55,656 bases of DNA. It comes from an uncultured Thiodictyon sp. (lineage in GTDB: Bacteria > Pseudomonadota > Gammaproteobacteria > Chromatiales > Chromatiaceae). The position numbers and the translations under genes were made by a program. Below are positions 47,799-55,656 of the stretch, piece after piece; the first letter of the stretch is position 1, and each line of letters opens with the position of its first letter. Under the pieces are notes generated by a model that saw only the letters and a program-made list of their open reading frames with translations, was not told the origin of the DNA and made no database searches. The stretch is taken from contig CAILVI010000168.1 in the NCBI GenBank assembly GCA_903837595.1, positions 1 through 55,656 of the forward strand. The letters are read 5' to 3'.

Positions 47799-48878
47799 TC
47801 AGGCGGCCTCTTGCCGGAACACCCGCAGCGGCGTGGGCACGAGGCGCACCTGCTGACCCTGGGTGAGCGTGCCGGCCCGTTCCCGCGGCAGCACGACCTC
47901 GTAATGGGTTGGCTCGGCCCCGGCCTTGACCTCCTCGATGCCGTCCAACTCCACGCGGGCGCTGCCGCCGAAGGCGAGTATCCGCCGCACCAGTGCATCC
48001 ACCCCATTGGGGGCACTGAGATCGGTGACGATGTCCAGTTCGTGGGGGCGCACGAAGGCGACTACGTCGGCGCCATGGTCCGCGTCGCTCCCGTCATGGT
48101 TCAGGGTCGCTTCGCCCACGCGGACATTGGCGCCCTCGACCCGTCCGCGGAAGACGTTTGCGGCACCCAGGAAGCTGTAGACAAAGGGGCTGGCCGGGCG
48201 CTCGTAGACCTCGTCCGGGGTCCCGATCTGTTCGACCCGTCCGCGATTCATCAACACCACGCGGTCGGCGACCTCTAAGGCCTCCTCCTGGTCATGGGTG
48301 ACGAAGATGGAGGTGACGTGCAGGTCGTCGTGCAGGGCGCGCAGCCAGCGCCGCAACTCCTTGCGCACCTGGGCATCCAGTGCACCGAAGGGCTCGTCGA
48401 GCAGGAGCACCCGCGGCTCGACCGCCAAGGCGCGGGCGAGCGCGATGCGCTGGCGCTGACCGCCGGAGAGTTGCTGCGGAAAGCGGTCGGCCAGCCACTG
48501 CATTTGCACCAGCTCCAGCAGGCGCGTGACGCGGCGGCGGATCTCCGGCTCCTTGGGCCGCTGCTTACGCGGCTGCACGCGCAGCCCGAAAGCGACATTC
48601 TCGAACACCGTCATATGCCGGAACAGGGCATAGTGCTGGAAGACAAAGCCGACCTGGCGTTCGCGCACATGGGTGCGGGAGGCGTCCTCCCCCTCCAGGA
48701 TGACGCGGCCCGCGTCGGCCGTCTCCAGCCCGGCGATCACCCGCAACAGCGTGGTCTTGCCGCAGCCCGACGGGCCCAGCAGGGCCACCAGTTGACCGGT
48801 GGGGAAGTCGAGCGACACCCGGTCCAGCACGGTGACGCCGGCAAAGGTCTTGCTGATCTCTTCGACCTGGATGCTCAT
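47799..48878 (-). CDS. cysA: Sulfate/thiosulfate ABC transporter ATPase
   Basis: CysA powers sulfate and thiosulfate import. The 359-residue protein has Walker [19 protein letters not shown] (about residues 35-52), the Q-loop region [11 protein letters not shown], the signature [15 protein letters not shown] (about residues 137-151), Walker [13 protein letters not shown], and the H-loop VTHDQEEA, followed by a TOBE-like regulatory domain. The start is directly adjacent to the cysW stop. It is 1 base from cysB. Confidence 0.96.
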   Translation of the reverse strand: MSIQVEEISKTFAGVTVLDRVSLDFPTGQLVALLGPSGCGKTTLLRVIAGLETADAGRVILEGEDASRTHVRERQVGFVFQHYALFRHMTVFENVAFGLRVQPRKQRPKEPEIRRRVTRLLELVQMQWLADRFPQQLSGGQRQRIALARALAVEPRVLLLDEPFGALDAQVRKELRRWLRALHDDLHVTSIFVTHDQEEALEVADRVVLMNRGRVEQIGTPDEVYERPASPFVYSFLGAANVFRGRVEGANVRVGEATLNHDGSDADHGADVVAFVRPHELDIVTDLSAPNGVDALVRRILAFGGSARVELDGIEEVKAGAEPTHYEVVLPRERAGTLTQGQQVRLVPTPLRVFRQEAA

Positions 48879-49781
48879 CTAAATGATCTCTTGTTGGGCC
48901 ACTGGGCGATTGGCCTGCCATTCCACCCACGACTTCAGTGCCAGGGTCACCAGCGCGAGCATGGCGAGCAGTGAGGCCACGGCGAAGGCGGCGGCAAAAT
49001 TGTATTCGTTGTACAGGATCTCGACATGCAGCGGCATGGTATTGGTCTGGCCGCGGATATGCCCCGAGACCACACTCACCGCGCCGAACTCACCCATGGC
49101 CCTGGCGTTACACAGGATGGTCCCATAGAGCAGGCCCCATTTGATGTTGGGCAGGGTCACCCGCCAGAAGGTCTGCAGGCCGCTCGCGCCGAGCACCGTG
49201 GCCGCCTCCTCGTCGTCGCGGCCCTGCGCCTGCATCAGCGGGATCAACTCCCGGGCGACGAAGGGGAAGGTGACGAACATGGTGGCCAGCACGATGCCCG
49301 GCACCGCAAAGACGATCTTGATGTCGTGCTCGATGAACCAGTGGCCGAACCAGCCCTGGGCGCCGAACATCAGCACATAGATCAGGCCGGCGATCACCGG
49401 CGAGACCGAGAAGGGCAGGTCGATCAGGGTGCTCAGGATCTGCTTGCCGCGGAACTCGAAACGGGCGATCGACCAGGCCGCGGCCACCCCGAAGACCAGA
49501 TTGAGCGGCACCGCGATCCCGGCGGCCAACAGGGTGAGCCGCACCGCCGCCAGTGCGTCGGGGTCGGTCACGGCGGCAAGTGCCGCCCCCCAGCCCTTGG
49601 CCAGTGCCTGGTGGAACACCACCACGAGCGGCATGAGCAGAAACAGGACGAAAAAGGCCAGGGCGAGGGTCAGGATGAGGCGCCGTACCCAGGGTTGCTC
49701 CCGGGTGGCGGCGTTGTTCTCGTAACGGTGGGCGCCGTGCGCGATTGGGCTGCCCCCGTGCAGGGTCGCGGTGATGGCCAT
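48879..49781 (-). CDS. cysW: Sulfate/thiosulfate ABC transporter permease CysW
   Basis: One of the two membrane subunits of the sulfate importer. The 300-residue protein has six hydrophobic segments, the family stretch [20 protein letters not shown] (about residues 118-137), the EAA-type coupling loop [21 protein letters not shown] (about residues 190-210), and [19 protein letters not shown], which marks CysW. Start shares one base with the cysT stop. Confidence 0.96.
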   Translation of the reverse strand: MAITATLHGGSPIAHGAHRYENNAATREQPWVRRLILTLALAFFVLFLLMPLVVVFHQALAKGWGAALAAVTDPDALAAVRLTLLAAGIAVPLNLVFGVAAAWSIARFEFRGKQILSTLIDLPFSVSPVIAGLIYVLMFGAQGWFGHWFIEHDIKIVFAVPGIVLATMFVTFPFVARELIPLMQAQGRDDEEAATVLGASGLQTFWRVTLPNIKWGLLYGTILCNARAMGEFGAVSVVSGHIRGQTNTMPLHVEILYNEYNFAAAFAVASLLAMLALVTLALKSWVEWQANRPVAQQEII

Positions 49782-50641
49782 CAGCGGTTTCTCCCGGTCC
49801 GTTTCGCGCTCCAGGCCTGTAACAGGTTGATGGTGAGCAGCATGAGAAAGGAGAATAACAACATGACCACCGCGACCGCGGTGGCCCCCGACTCGTCGTA
49901 CTGTTCCAGCTTGGTGATGATGATGATCAGCGGCGTGATCTCAGACACCATTGGGATGTTGCCGGCGATGAAGATAACGGACCCGTACTCGCCCACACCG
50001 CGGGCGAAGGCCAGGGCAAAGCCGGTGAGCAGGGCCGGCGTGAGCACCGGCAGGAGCACCCGGGTGAAGGTCTGGCGCCGGTGCGCCCCCAGGCTCGCCG
50101 CCGCCTCCTCCAGTTCGGTCTCCAGGTCCTCCAGCACCGGCTGCACCGTGCGCACCACGAAGGGCACCCCGATGAAAATCAGGGCCACCAGCACCCCCAG
50201 CGGGGTGAAGGCGACCTTGATCCCGAAGGGCACCAGCAGTCCGCCGAGCCAGCCGTTGCTGGCCCAGAGTGCACTAAGCGAGATACCCGCCACGGCCGTG
50301 GGGAGCGCGAAGGGCAGGTCGATCAGGGCATCCACCAGTTTCTTGCCGGGGAAGCTGTAGCGCACGAGTGACCAGGCCAGCATCAGCCCGAAGACGACGT
50401 TGATGGCCGCGGCCGCCAACGCGGCGCCGAACGACAACTTATAGGTGGCCACCACGCGGGGGGCGGAGACGATGGCCCAGAACTCGGCCCAGGTGAGCGA
50501 TGTGGTCTGGATGAAGACCGCCGAGAGCGGGATCAGGACCACCAGCGACAGATAGACGAGCGTGTAGCCCAGTGACAGGCCGAAGCCCGGCAGCACCCGG
50601 GTCTGACCGGTCGGGTTGAAGAAGCTGACGGCGGCGCTCAT
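49781..50641 (-). CDS. cysT: Sulfate/thiosulfate ABC transporter permease CysT
   Basis: The second membrane subunit (also called CysU). The 286-residue protein shows the first helix after the N-terminal [40 protein letters not shown] (about residues 109-128), the coupling loop [21 protein letters not shown] (about residues 178-198), and [15 protein letters not shown] (about residue 214). It is the first gene of the leftward operon and faces sbp across a 336-base intergenic region. Confidence 0.95.
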   Translation of the reverse strand: MSAAVSFFNPTGQTRVLPGFGLSLGYTLVYLSLVVLIPLSAVFIQTTSLTWAEFWAIVSAPRVVATYKLSFGAALAAAAINVVFGLMLAWSLVRYSFPGKKLVDALIDLPFALPTAVAGISLSALWASNGWLGGLLVPFGIKVAFTPLGVLVALIFIGVPFVVRTVQPVLEDLETELEEAAASLGAHRRQTFTRVLLPVLTPALLTGFALAFARGVGEYGSVIFIAGNIPMVSEITPLIIIITKLEQYDESGATAVAVVMLLFSFLMLLTINLLQAWSAKRTGRNR

Positions 50642-50741
50642 GGCGGCCCCGCCGTCAGGGGGCTGTGAGGTGTCATAGGTCCGGTCTCGGGCTCGAAAAT
50701 TTAGGGTGACAAATCTGAATCGAGCTTAACAAAGGGGGCAA

Positions 50742-50774
50742 ATAACGGGAACCGATAAATAGTTATCTCGTTAT
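50742..50774. promoter_or_regulatory. Imperfect palindrome, candidate CysB site
   Basis: ATAACGGGAAC and GTTATCTCGTTAT are imperfect inverted repeats around an A/T-rich centre (GATAAATA). The dyad sits centrally between cysT and sbp, and CysB is encoded in the operon. CysB sites are poorly conserved, so the assignment is positional inference only. Confidence 0.3.
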
Positions 50775-50824
50775 CCCAGATTCATATATAGCGTTCGTAC
50801 CTGATATCCAGGCAGACGCTTGAT

Positions 50825-50853
50825 GTAGGGGCGGGTTTGAAACCCGCCCCTAC
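50825..50853. repeat. Palindromic repeat, family A (copy 2)
   Basis: A 29-base palindrome: GTAGGGGCGGGTTT, one base, AAACCCGCCCCTAC. Its central 23 bases equal the element at 17025-17047 except for the centre base. It sits between the divergent cysT and sbp genes, where it could act as terminator for antisense reading or merely be a dispersed repeat. Confidence 0.82.
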
Positions 50854-50977
50854 GCCCGGTTAGCCAGGGTGCCGCAAGCGTCCGGGGGCGCTAACCTTCG
50901 CAGGTTTTTTTTGTTCGGAACCTGGCACCGCCGCGGTCTAATTGCAGCTGATAAAGTTCACTGCGAGGAATACACCC

Positions 50978-51988
50978 ATGACCGATCGTTTGCCTCTGAA
51001 ATCGCTCGTTGCCGCAACCCTGCTGGGGCTCGCCGTGCTCACCGGCACCCAGGCCGCCGAGACCACCCTGCTCAACGTCTCTTACGACCCGACCCGCGAG
51101 CTCTACCAGGCGTTCAACCCCGCCTTCGCCAAACAGCGGGAGGCCAAGTCCGGGGGCAAGGTTACCCTCCAGCAGTCCCATGGGGGCTCCGGGAAACAGG
51201 CGCGTGCGGTCATCGACGGGCTGGCGGCGGACGTCGTCACCCTGGCCCTGGCCTACGATATCGACGCCATCGCCGCGAAGGACCTGCTGGCCAAGGATTG
51301 GCAGCAGCGCCTGCCCCACAACAGCTCGCCCTACACCTCTACCATCGTGTTCCTGGTGCGCAAGGGTAACCCCAAAGGGATCAAGGACTGGGGGGATCTC
51401 ACCAAGGAGGGCGTCAGCGTGATCACGCCCAACCCCAAGACCTCGGGCGGGGCGCGCTGGAACTATCTGGCCGCCTGGGCCTGGGCGCAGAAGCAATACG
51501 GCGGTGACGAGAGCAAGACCAAGGACTACATCACCCGCGTCTACAAGAACGTGCCGGTGCTCGACTCCGGCGCCCGCGGCTCCACCACCACCTTCGTCCA
51601 GCGCGGCCTGGGCGACGTGCTGCTGTCCTGGGAAAACGAGGCCTTCCTGGCGCTCAAGGAGTTTGGCGCGGACAAGTTTGAGATCGTGGCCCCCTCACTC
51701 TCCATCCTCGCCGAGCCCCCGGTGGCCGTGGTGGACAAGAACGTCGACCGCAAGGGTACCCGCGAGGTCGCCGAGGCCTACCTGAAGTACCTGTATTCAG
51801 CAGAAGGGCAGGAGATCGCGGCGCAGAATTTCTATCGCCCAACCAATGCGGCAGTCGCCGCCAAGTACAAAGACAAGTTCCCCCAGATCAAGCTGGTGGA
51901 GATCGCCGACCTGGGCGGCTGGGCCGCGGCGCAGAAAAAGCACTTCGCCGACGGCGGTCTGTTCGACCAGATCTATAACCCGAAGTAA
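50978..51988 (+). CDS. sbp: Sulfate-binding protein
   Basis: Periplasmic binding protein for the CysTWA importer. From ATG 50978 it has 336 residues: a signal peptide (1 to about 27, cleavage after TQA), then [18 protein letters not shown] (about residues 34-51), [17 protein letters not shown] (about residue 66), [19 protein letters not shown] (about residue 151), and [13 protein letters not shown] near the end, all standard for Sbp/CysP. GAGGAA precedes the ATG. Sulfate versus thiosulfate preference cannot be told. Confidence 0.96.
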   Translation: MTDRLPLKSLVAATLLGLAVLTGTQAAETTLLNVSYDPTRELYQAFNPAFAKQREAKSGGKVTLQQSHGGSGKQARAVIDGLAADVVTLALAYDIDAIAAKDLLAKDWQQRLPHNSSPYTSTIVFLVRKGNPKGIKDWGDLTKEGVSVITPNPKTSGGARWNYLAAWAWAQKQYGGDESKTKDYITRVYKNVPVLDSGARGSTTTFVQRGLGDVLLSWENEAFLALKEFGADKFEIVAPSLSILAEPPVAVVDKNVDRKGTREVAEAYLKYLYSAEGQEIAAQNFYRPTNAAVAAKYKDKFPQIKLVEIADLGGWAAAQKKHFADGGLFDQIYNPK

Positions 51989-51993
51989 GGTAG

Positions 51994-52020
51994 CAGGGGC
52001 AGGCCAGGGGGCCTGCCCTG
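51994..52020. terminator. Hairpin after sbp
   Basis: CAGGGGCAGGCC pairs with GGCCTGCCCTG with one bulged base and a four-base loop, five bases after the sbp stop. There is no T-run; it is likely a terminator-like structure. Confidence 0.55.
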
Positions 52021-52040
52021 GTAAACCTAGAAAGCGCATT

Positions 52041-52197
52041 CAGCCGCGAATGAACGCAAACGAACGCAAATAAATATAAGAGGTTATCGGTTTTTCGCTG
52101 AAGCATATAGTTCACCGGGCGGGTGAGCCGAGCCTGCTCAATGCGAACCAATAACCCACTGTTTTGTTTTGCGTTTTTTGCGTTCATTTGCGGCTTA
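52041..52197. repeat. Inverted repeat of AACGCAAA-type sequence
   Basis: The left end reads GCCGCGAATGAACGCAAACG, then AACGCAAATAAAT; the right end reads GCGTTTTTTGCGTTCATTTG, then CGGCTT, an inverted version of the same sequence. About 95 bases of A/T-richer sequence lie between. No gene is present. It looks like a dispersed non-autonomous repeat rather than a gene remnant. Confidence 0.6.
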
Positions 52198-52261
52198 ACT
52201 GCTCTTTTTGGGGTAAAGCGTTCCGTCGTCTTGCCGGCCGCCTAAGCCCCGCAGGGGCGCA

Positions 52262-52420
52262 ACATACCAGCCCAGGGCAACGCCCTGGGTATGAGGTAAA
52301 TAGGGGCGCCCAGCCCTGAAAGGGCGTGACATACGCAGCCTCGCCGTTATGTCACGCCTTTTCAGGGCTGCACCGATGACGCCATGCTCTCCCAGGGCGT
52401 TGCGCCTTAAGCTGGTATGT
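52262..52420. repeat. Large nested inverted repeat, family D
   Basis: Outer arms: 52262-52289 (ACATACCAGCCCAGGGCAAC, GCCCTGGG) against 52391-52420 (CCCAGGGCGTTGCGCC, TTAAGCTGGTATGT). Inner arms: CAGCCCTGAAAGGGCGTGAC then ATA at 52311-52333, against TATGTCACGCCTTTTCAGGG then CTG at 52348-52370, 22 of 23 positions pairing. The element could form a large cruciform or RNA hairpin. Its right end overlaps the last codons and stop of the CheW-like gene. Confidence 0.8.
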
Positions 52421-52901
52421 TCGACTCCGTTGGGGTCGGTGATGCTCCAGCTATCCCGACATTGGGAAGCGCGAAGAGGCGTGCGAGATCCAAGACCGGG
52501 AGTGCTCGCCCATCACGCTCGAAACAGGCACAGGCGATCGGCCGCCATCCGCTGAGCTCCGGCGGCAGCGTGCAGGCCCAGGCGTCATCAACATCAATGC
52601 GCTGCGCAGGGGTTGTCAAGAGCAATCCGCCGAACCCAGGCGCCGTATCGCCGTCCGCCTGGAAGCCGACGATGGCGATGACTGGTGCCTCAATGCCGGC
52701 AGTGGCTGGATCGGACCAGACGCCGACATCGAAGACCGGCAAGACACCCTGCTCCCAGACGAGGACGCGCCGACAATACGCGGGTGCGCAGGGGACCTCG
52801 TGCGTCTGCGGCTGGGTAATCAGGTGGAGCAATTCCCGCTGGCCCACGACCGCCGCTGCTCCGCCACTCAAATGCAGTAGCCACCCGGTGCAGCGACTCA
52901 T
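52407..52901 (-). CDS. CheW-like domain protein (second)
   Basis: A 164-residue protein with a CheW-like fold: RVLVWEQGVLPVFDVGVWSD (about residues 44-63), VIAIVGFQADGD (about residue 74), FGGLLLTTPAQRIDVDDAWA (about residue 91) and LPVLDLARLFAL (about residue 140). From ATG 52901 it overlaps the upstream gene's stop by four bases, so the three genes of the cluster are coupled. The last codons and the TAA stop lie in the nested inverted repeat. CheW-like proteins link receptors to CheA; members at this place in Chp-type clusters are adaptors. Confidence 0.75.
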   Translation of the reverse strand: MSRCTGWLLHLSGGAAAVVGQRELLHLITQPQTHEVPCAPAYCRRVLVWEQGVLPVFDVGVWSDPATAGIEAPVIAIVGFQADGDTAPGFGGLLLTTPAQRIDVDDAWACTLPPELSGWRPIACACFERDGRALPVLDLARLFALPNVGIAGASPTPTESNIPA

Positions 52902-53404
52902 GCCTCGACTCCTGCGCGCCCAACGCGCGCTGGTGCTTGATCGCCGCGAATCGCGACCCCGATGCACCGGCCCAGGCGATTGGCATCGGTGCCGCACAGC
53001 AGACCACGCGCATCCAATGCCAGGTCCCGGATGGGCAACCCAGGAGCCTGCATGGACGGTGCGAGCGGTCGAAACACCGGGCCGGCTCCTCGCATGATCT
53101 GGATGTCATCGCACAGCAGCGCGTAAAGCGCTGAGCCGTGGCCCAGGACGGCACACATCGGTCGCGCCGCCGCTGCCTCGTCGACCACCGGCGCCAGATC
53201 AAAAGAAAGCGCATAGACTGGCCGCCATTGCTCGAGCATCGCGATCCAGCCGATCCCGCGCGCCGGCGGATCAGTGCGCACCACATCCCCAGGTGCGGCG
53301 ATGATGCGCAAATCGCCGGGGGCCAGGACGAGATGCGCCCCAGCGAAGGACAACAGCCCCCGCGCATTGCCGGTATCGCCGATGGTGCGGATCGTCTCGC
53401 TCAT
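52898..53404 (-). CDS. CheW-like domain protein (first)
   Basis: A 168-residue protein, degenerate CheW-like fold: GLLSFAGAHLVLAPGDLRII (about residues 16-35), YALSFDLAPVV (about residue 64), CAVLGHGSALYALLCDDIQI (about residue 84) and LPIRDLALDARGLLCGTDAN near residues 123-142. It overlaps the kinase gene upstream by ATGA and the second CheW-like gene by four bases. The sequence is divergent, and the identification leans on its place and length. Confidence 0.65.
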   Translation of the reverse strand: MSETIRTIGDTGNARGLLSFAGAHLVLAPGDLRIIAAPGDVVRTDPPARGIGWIAMLEQWRPVYALSFDLAPVVDEAAAARPMCAVLGHGSALYALLCDDIQIMRGAGPVFRPLAPSMQAPGLPIRDLALDARGLLCGTDANRLGRCIGVAIRGDQAPARVGRAGVEA

Positions 53405-55656
53405 GGCTGGGGCGCTGCGCGATCGGTCAGGGTGCCGACTTGGCTGAGGAGTTCCTCCGCACTGAATGGCTTGGTGAGATAGCGATCGACACCATTCGTG
53501 AACGCCTGTTGGCGATGCTTCTCCGTGGAGCGCGAGGTGATCATGACGATGGGGACCTGTTGTGTCCTCGGGTTGGCGCGAATGTGTGCAGTTAGCTCCA
53601 GTCCATTCATGCGCGGCATTTCCAGATCCGTCAAGATGACGTCCGGCACGCTCCGGTTGAGGATCGCGACCGCGTCGAGTCCGTCGATCGCGGTCTGGAC
53701 CTCAAATCCTGCGTCTCTGAACAGCTGCGCCGTCATCCGCCGGGCGGAGAGCGAGTCATCCACGACCAATGCCGTGCGGGCGTTGCCAACGGCCACCTCG
53801 CGATCGACCGCGTCGGCGCGGGGAAGCGCAGTGCCATGGGCCGGCCGCGGCGCACGACTGGCCGCACGCAGCAGGTCAGGCAAGTCGATCACCGGGGCCA
53901 CGCTGCCGTCGCCCAAGATCGTTGCGCCGATCACGCCGCCGATTTGCCCCACGTAAGGTCCGAGCTTCTTCACGACGACACTGCGGCTTTCAGCGATCGC
54001 CGCGACGGTGACGGCGGTGCTGGCGCCCGAACTCATCCGCACCATCAGCACGGCCTGTTCGGCCTGAACCTTGCTCGCCCCGTGGCCGATATTGAGTAAA
54101 TCAAGCAATTGCACCACATCGTGCAACTGGTCGCCCTGGCGGTAAGCGAGCTGGGCGCCGACCGTCTGGAACTGATCGGCCGTGGCGAAATGGATCCCTT
54201 CGATGCCGCGGGTGGTCAGCGCAAGCACTGCCCCGGGCAAGCGGATCAGGAGCACCTGGGCTGACAACAGCGTGGTGGGCAGGCGGATTTCGACCGTCAG
54301 CCCATGGCTTGGTTGGTTACGCAGTCGGATGGACCCCTTCAGGTCCTCGACCATGGTATTCACCGCATCAAGCCCGATTCCGCGGCCCGACACCTGAGTT
54401 GCATCGTGGCGCGTGGAGAAGCCGGCGATGAGGATGAAACGGGCAACCTGATCGTCGGACAGGACATCGGTCGAACCGACCAGATTGCGGCGTTGCGCGA
54501 CGAGGCGAAGGTGATTGAGGTCGAGCCCCTGGCCGTCGTCGCGGCAGGTCACCGACACGACCTCACCCTCGCGTTTGAACGCGAGCTCAATGTGTCCAAT
54601 CGGGTCCTTACCCCGTGCCAGACGCACCTCAACCGGCTCGATGCCATGGTCGACCGCATTGCGCAGCACATGCATCAGTGCCTCGACCAGCGCGTTCAGG
54701 GCGCTTGAATCGATCAGGGTTTCGGTCCCCTTCAGGACCAGATGCACCTCCTTGTCGAGTAGACGACCGGCCTGGCGTACCGCCCGCTGCAGCCGCGCGA
54801 CCACCGAGACCACGGGCACCATGCGGGAGCGCAGCACCGCGTCCTGGTTGGCCAGATGCAGGCGTGTCTGCAACCCGACCAGCTCGCCGAGGTTACTGAG
54901 ATACTCCTGCGTGGTGCGGCTCATCTCACTGGCATCGGTCGTCACCTCGACCAGGCGTCGTGTCACCGTATGCAGTTCGCCATACTGATCGAACTCGAGC
55001 GCATCGAACCCCGTGTCCGCCTTGACCGGCTGCGGCAATGCGATCCCGCGCAGGTCCACGAGGTCTTCCAGTTCGTTCACCAGCTGCCGCAGCAGCTGAT
55101 TCTGAAGATTGACTGCCATGACCTGCTGCATCGCCGACTGCAGACGGTTTTGGATCTGAGCGGTCGAGGTCATCGACTCACCCAGCAAACGCAGCTGTTC
55201 GTCCACCAAGGTCGTGGGGACCCGCAGCATCGGCGCTATGGCATGATCCTGCCGGTGATGCGGTGCCTCGACGGGGTGCTCATCGGATTGCGCCGGCACT
55301 GGGGTGTCGGAGGGGTCGGCGGCGGCCACCGCGATACCCTCTGCATCCAGCCGATTCGCCCAGTCCAGCACATCCTGCAAGACATTGACCGCGTCCGCGG
55401 GCGGCTCCCCCAAACCCGCCAATGCCTCGCTCATCCCCTCCAGACAATCCGCTGCATGGGTCAGGGTCTGGGATAGCCCGGGGTTGGGGAGCGCCGAATG
55501 CTCCGCGAGCTCGACCAGGATGTCTTCGAGTGAATGGGTGAGGGTCGCGATTCCCTTGATTCCCACGGTGTTGGCTGCGCCCTTCAGGGTGTGGGCGGCA
55601 CGCTTGGCAATCTCGATATCGGCCACACCACCCTGACCGGACGCAATGCGGTGAAC
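53401..55656 (-). CDS. CheA/ChpA-type hybrid histidine kinase, 5' part outside the window
   Basis: A chemotaxis-family kinase with a C-terminal receiver. The frame is open to the window's right edge, so the N-terminus is missing. The visible part starts inside an Hpt domain with the phosphorylatable histidine in RAAHTLKGAANTVG. It continues with a dimerisation region, the HATPase with NAVDHGIE, DDGQGLD and GRGIGLDAVNTMV, a CheW-like domain, and a receiver (TALVVDDSLSARRMTAQLFR, phospho-acceptor in VILTDLEMPRMNG, lysine in YLTKPF). This order (Hpt...HATPase-CheW-REC) is that of ChpA in type IV pilus/twitching control. It is coupled to two CheW-like genes downstream. Confidence 0.9.
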   Translation of the reverse strand, partial: VHRIASGQGGVADIEIAKRAAHTLKGAANTVGIKGIATLTHSLEDILVELAEHSALPNPGLSQTLTHAADCLEGMSEALAGLGEPPADAVNVLQDVLDWANRLDAEGIAVAAADPSDTPVPAQSDEHPVEAPHHRQDHAIAPMLRVPTTLVDEQLRLLGESMTSTAQIQNRLQSAMQQVMAVNLQNQLLRQLVNELEDLVDLRGIALPQPVKADTGFDALEFDQYGELHTVTRRLVEVTTDASEMSRTTQEYLSNLGELVGLQTRLHLANQDAVLRSRMVPVVSVVARLQRAVRQAGRLLDKEVHLVLKGTETLIDSSALNALVEALMHVLRNAVDHGIEPVEVRLARGKDPIGHIELAFKREGEVVSVTCRDDGQGLDLNHLRLVAQRRNLVGSTDVLSDDQVARFILIAGFSTRHDATQVSGRGIGLDAVNTMVEDLKGSIRLRNQPSHGLTVEIRLPTTLLSAQVLLIRLPGAVLALTTRGIEGIHFATADQFQTVGAQLAYRQGDQLHDVVQLLDLLNIGHGASKVQAEQAVLMVRMSSGASTAVTVAAIAESRSVVVKKLGPYVGQIGGVIGATILGDGSVAPVIDLPDLLRAASRAPRPAHGTALPRADAVDREVAVGNARTALVVDDSLSARRMTAQLFRDAGFEVQTAIDGLDAVAILNRSVPDVILTDLEMPRMNGLELTAHIRANPRTQQVPIVMITSRSTEKHRQQAFTNGVDRYLTKPFSAEELLSQVGTLTDRAAPQP

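Larger units (their letters stand above)
50642..50977. promoter_or_regulatory. Divergent cysT-sbp control region
   Basis: 336 bases between two divergently transcribed parts of one sulfate-uptake regulon. It should contain both promoters and CysB sites. An A/T-richer core at about 50695-50795 stands out from the GC-rich surroundings. The sbp ribosome binding site GAGGAA lies seven bases before its ATG. A palindromic repeat (50825-50853) lies on the sbp side. Confidence 0.55.

Overview
The window looks like a piece of the chromosome of a high-GC gammaproteobacterium, most likely a purple sulfur bacterium or close relative (Chromatiales). The pointers are CbbY (Calvin cycle), a diheme cytochrome c, a fused CysNC, a complete CysTWA/Sbp sulfate uptake set, and many short palindromic repeats. 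It starts 390 bases before dnaA, so position 1 is probably the conventional start of the chromosome. This placement comes from reading protein families, not from any search.

Layout. 1-8.6 kb: dnaA, an origin-like dnaA-dnaN spacer, dnaN, then a 1.2-kb non-coding stretch where recF and gyrB usually sit, then the leftward plsC-like/gmhB/glyS/glyQ block. These genes look clearly lower in GC than the rest. 9.4-17.7 kb: tsaC, a Trm112-like protein, yajC-secD-secF, apbE, an APC permease, a diheme cytochrome c and a DedA protein. 17.7-21.5 kb (leftward): a substrate-binding protein, an ABC permease with no ATPase, an L,D-transpeptidase and a pyruvoyl-type histidine decarboxylase with a signal peptide, next to the remains of a toxin-antitoxin locus. 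21.7-26.3 kb: recD2 and a 7TMR-DISM diguanylate cyclase.

26.5-35.9 kb is the accessory highlight. It is a type I restriction-modification operon (hsdM ... hsdS ... hsdR) that encloses a two-gene ATPase/TOPRIM-like nuclease module and, between hsdS and hsdR, a REP-associated tyrosine transposase flanked by its palindromes. hsdM and hsdS each carry one in-frame TGA, and the ATPase and nuclease genes each carry a one-base frameshift. hsdR and the transposase are open. The island ends at tRNA-Phe and tRNA-Asn.

36.4-43 kb (leftward): an aspartate aminotransferase, cysD-cysNC (sulfate activation to APS/PAPS), an SRPBCC protein, and a Wzz-like protein with a CpsD/CapB-like P-loop protein that look like the edge of an exopolysaccharide locus. 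43.3-46.6 kb: uvrB, a small membrane protein and cbbY. 46.9-52 kb: cysB-cysA-cysW-cysT divergent from sbp, a sulfate/thiosulfate regulon with its regulator inside the operon. 52.4 kb to the end: two CheW-like proteins and a CheA/ChpA-type hybrid kinase cut by the window edge.

At least five families of palindromic or inverted repeats are dispersed through the window. Several abut or form the 3' ends of genes, including the stop codons of the aminotransferase, cysB and a cheW-like gene, and the last codons of hsdS.
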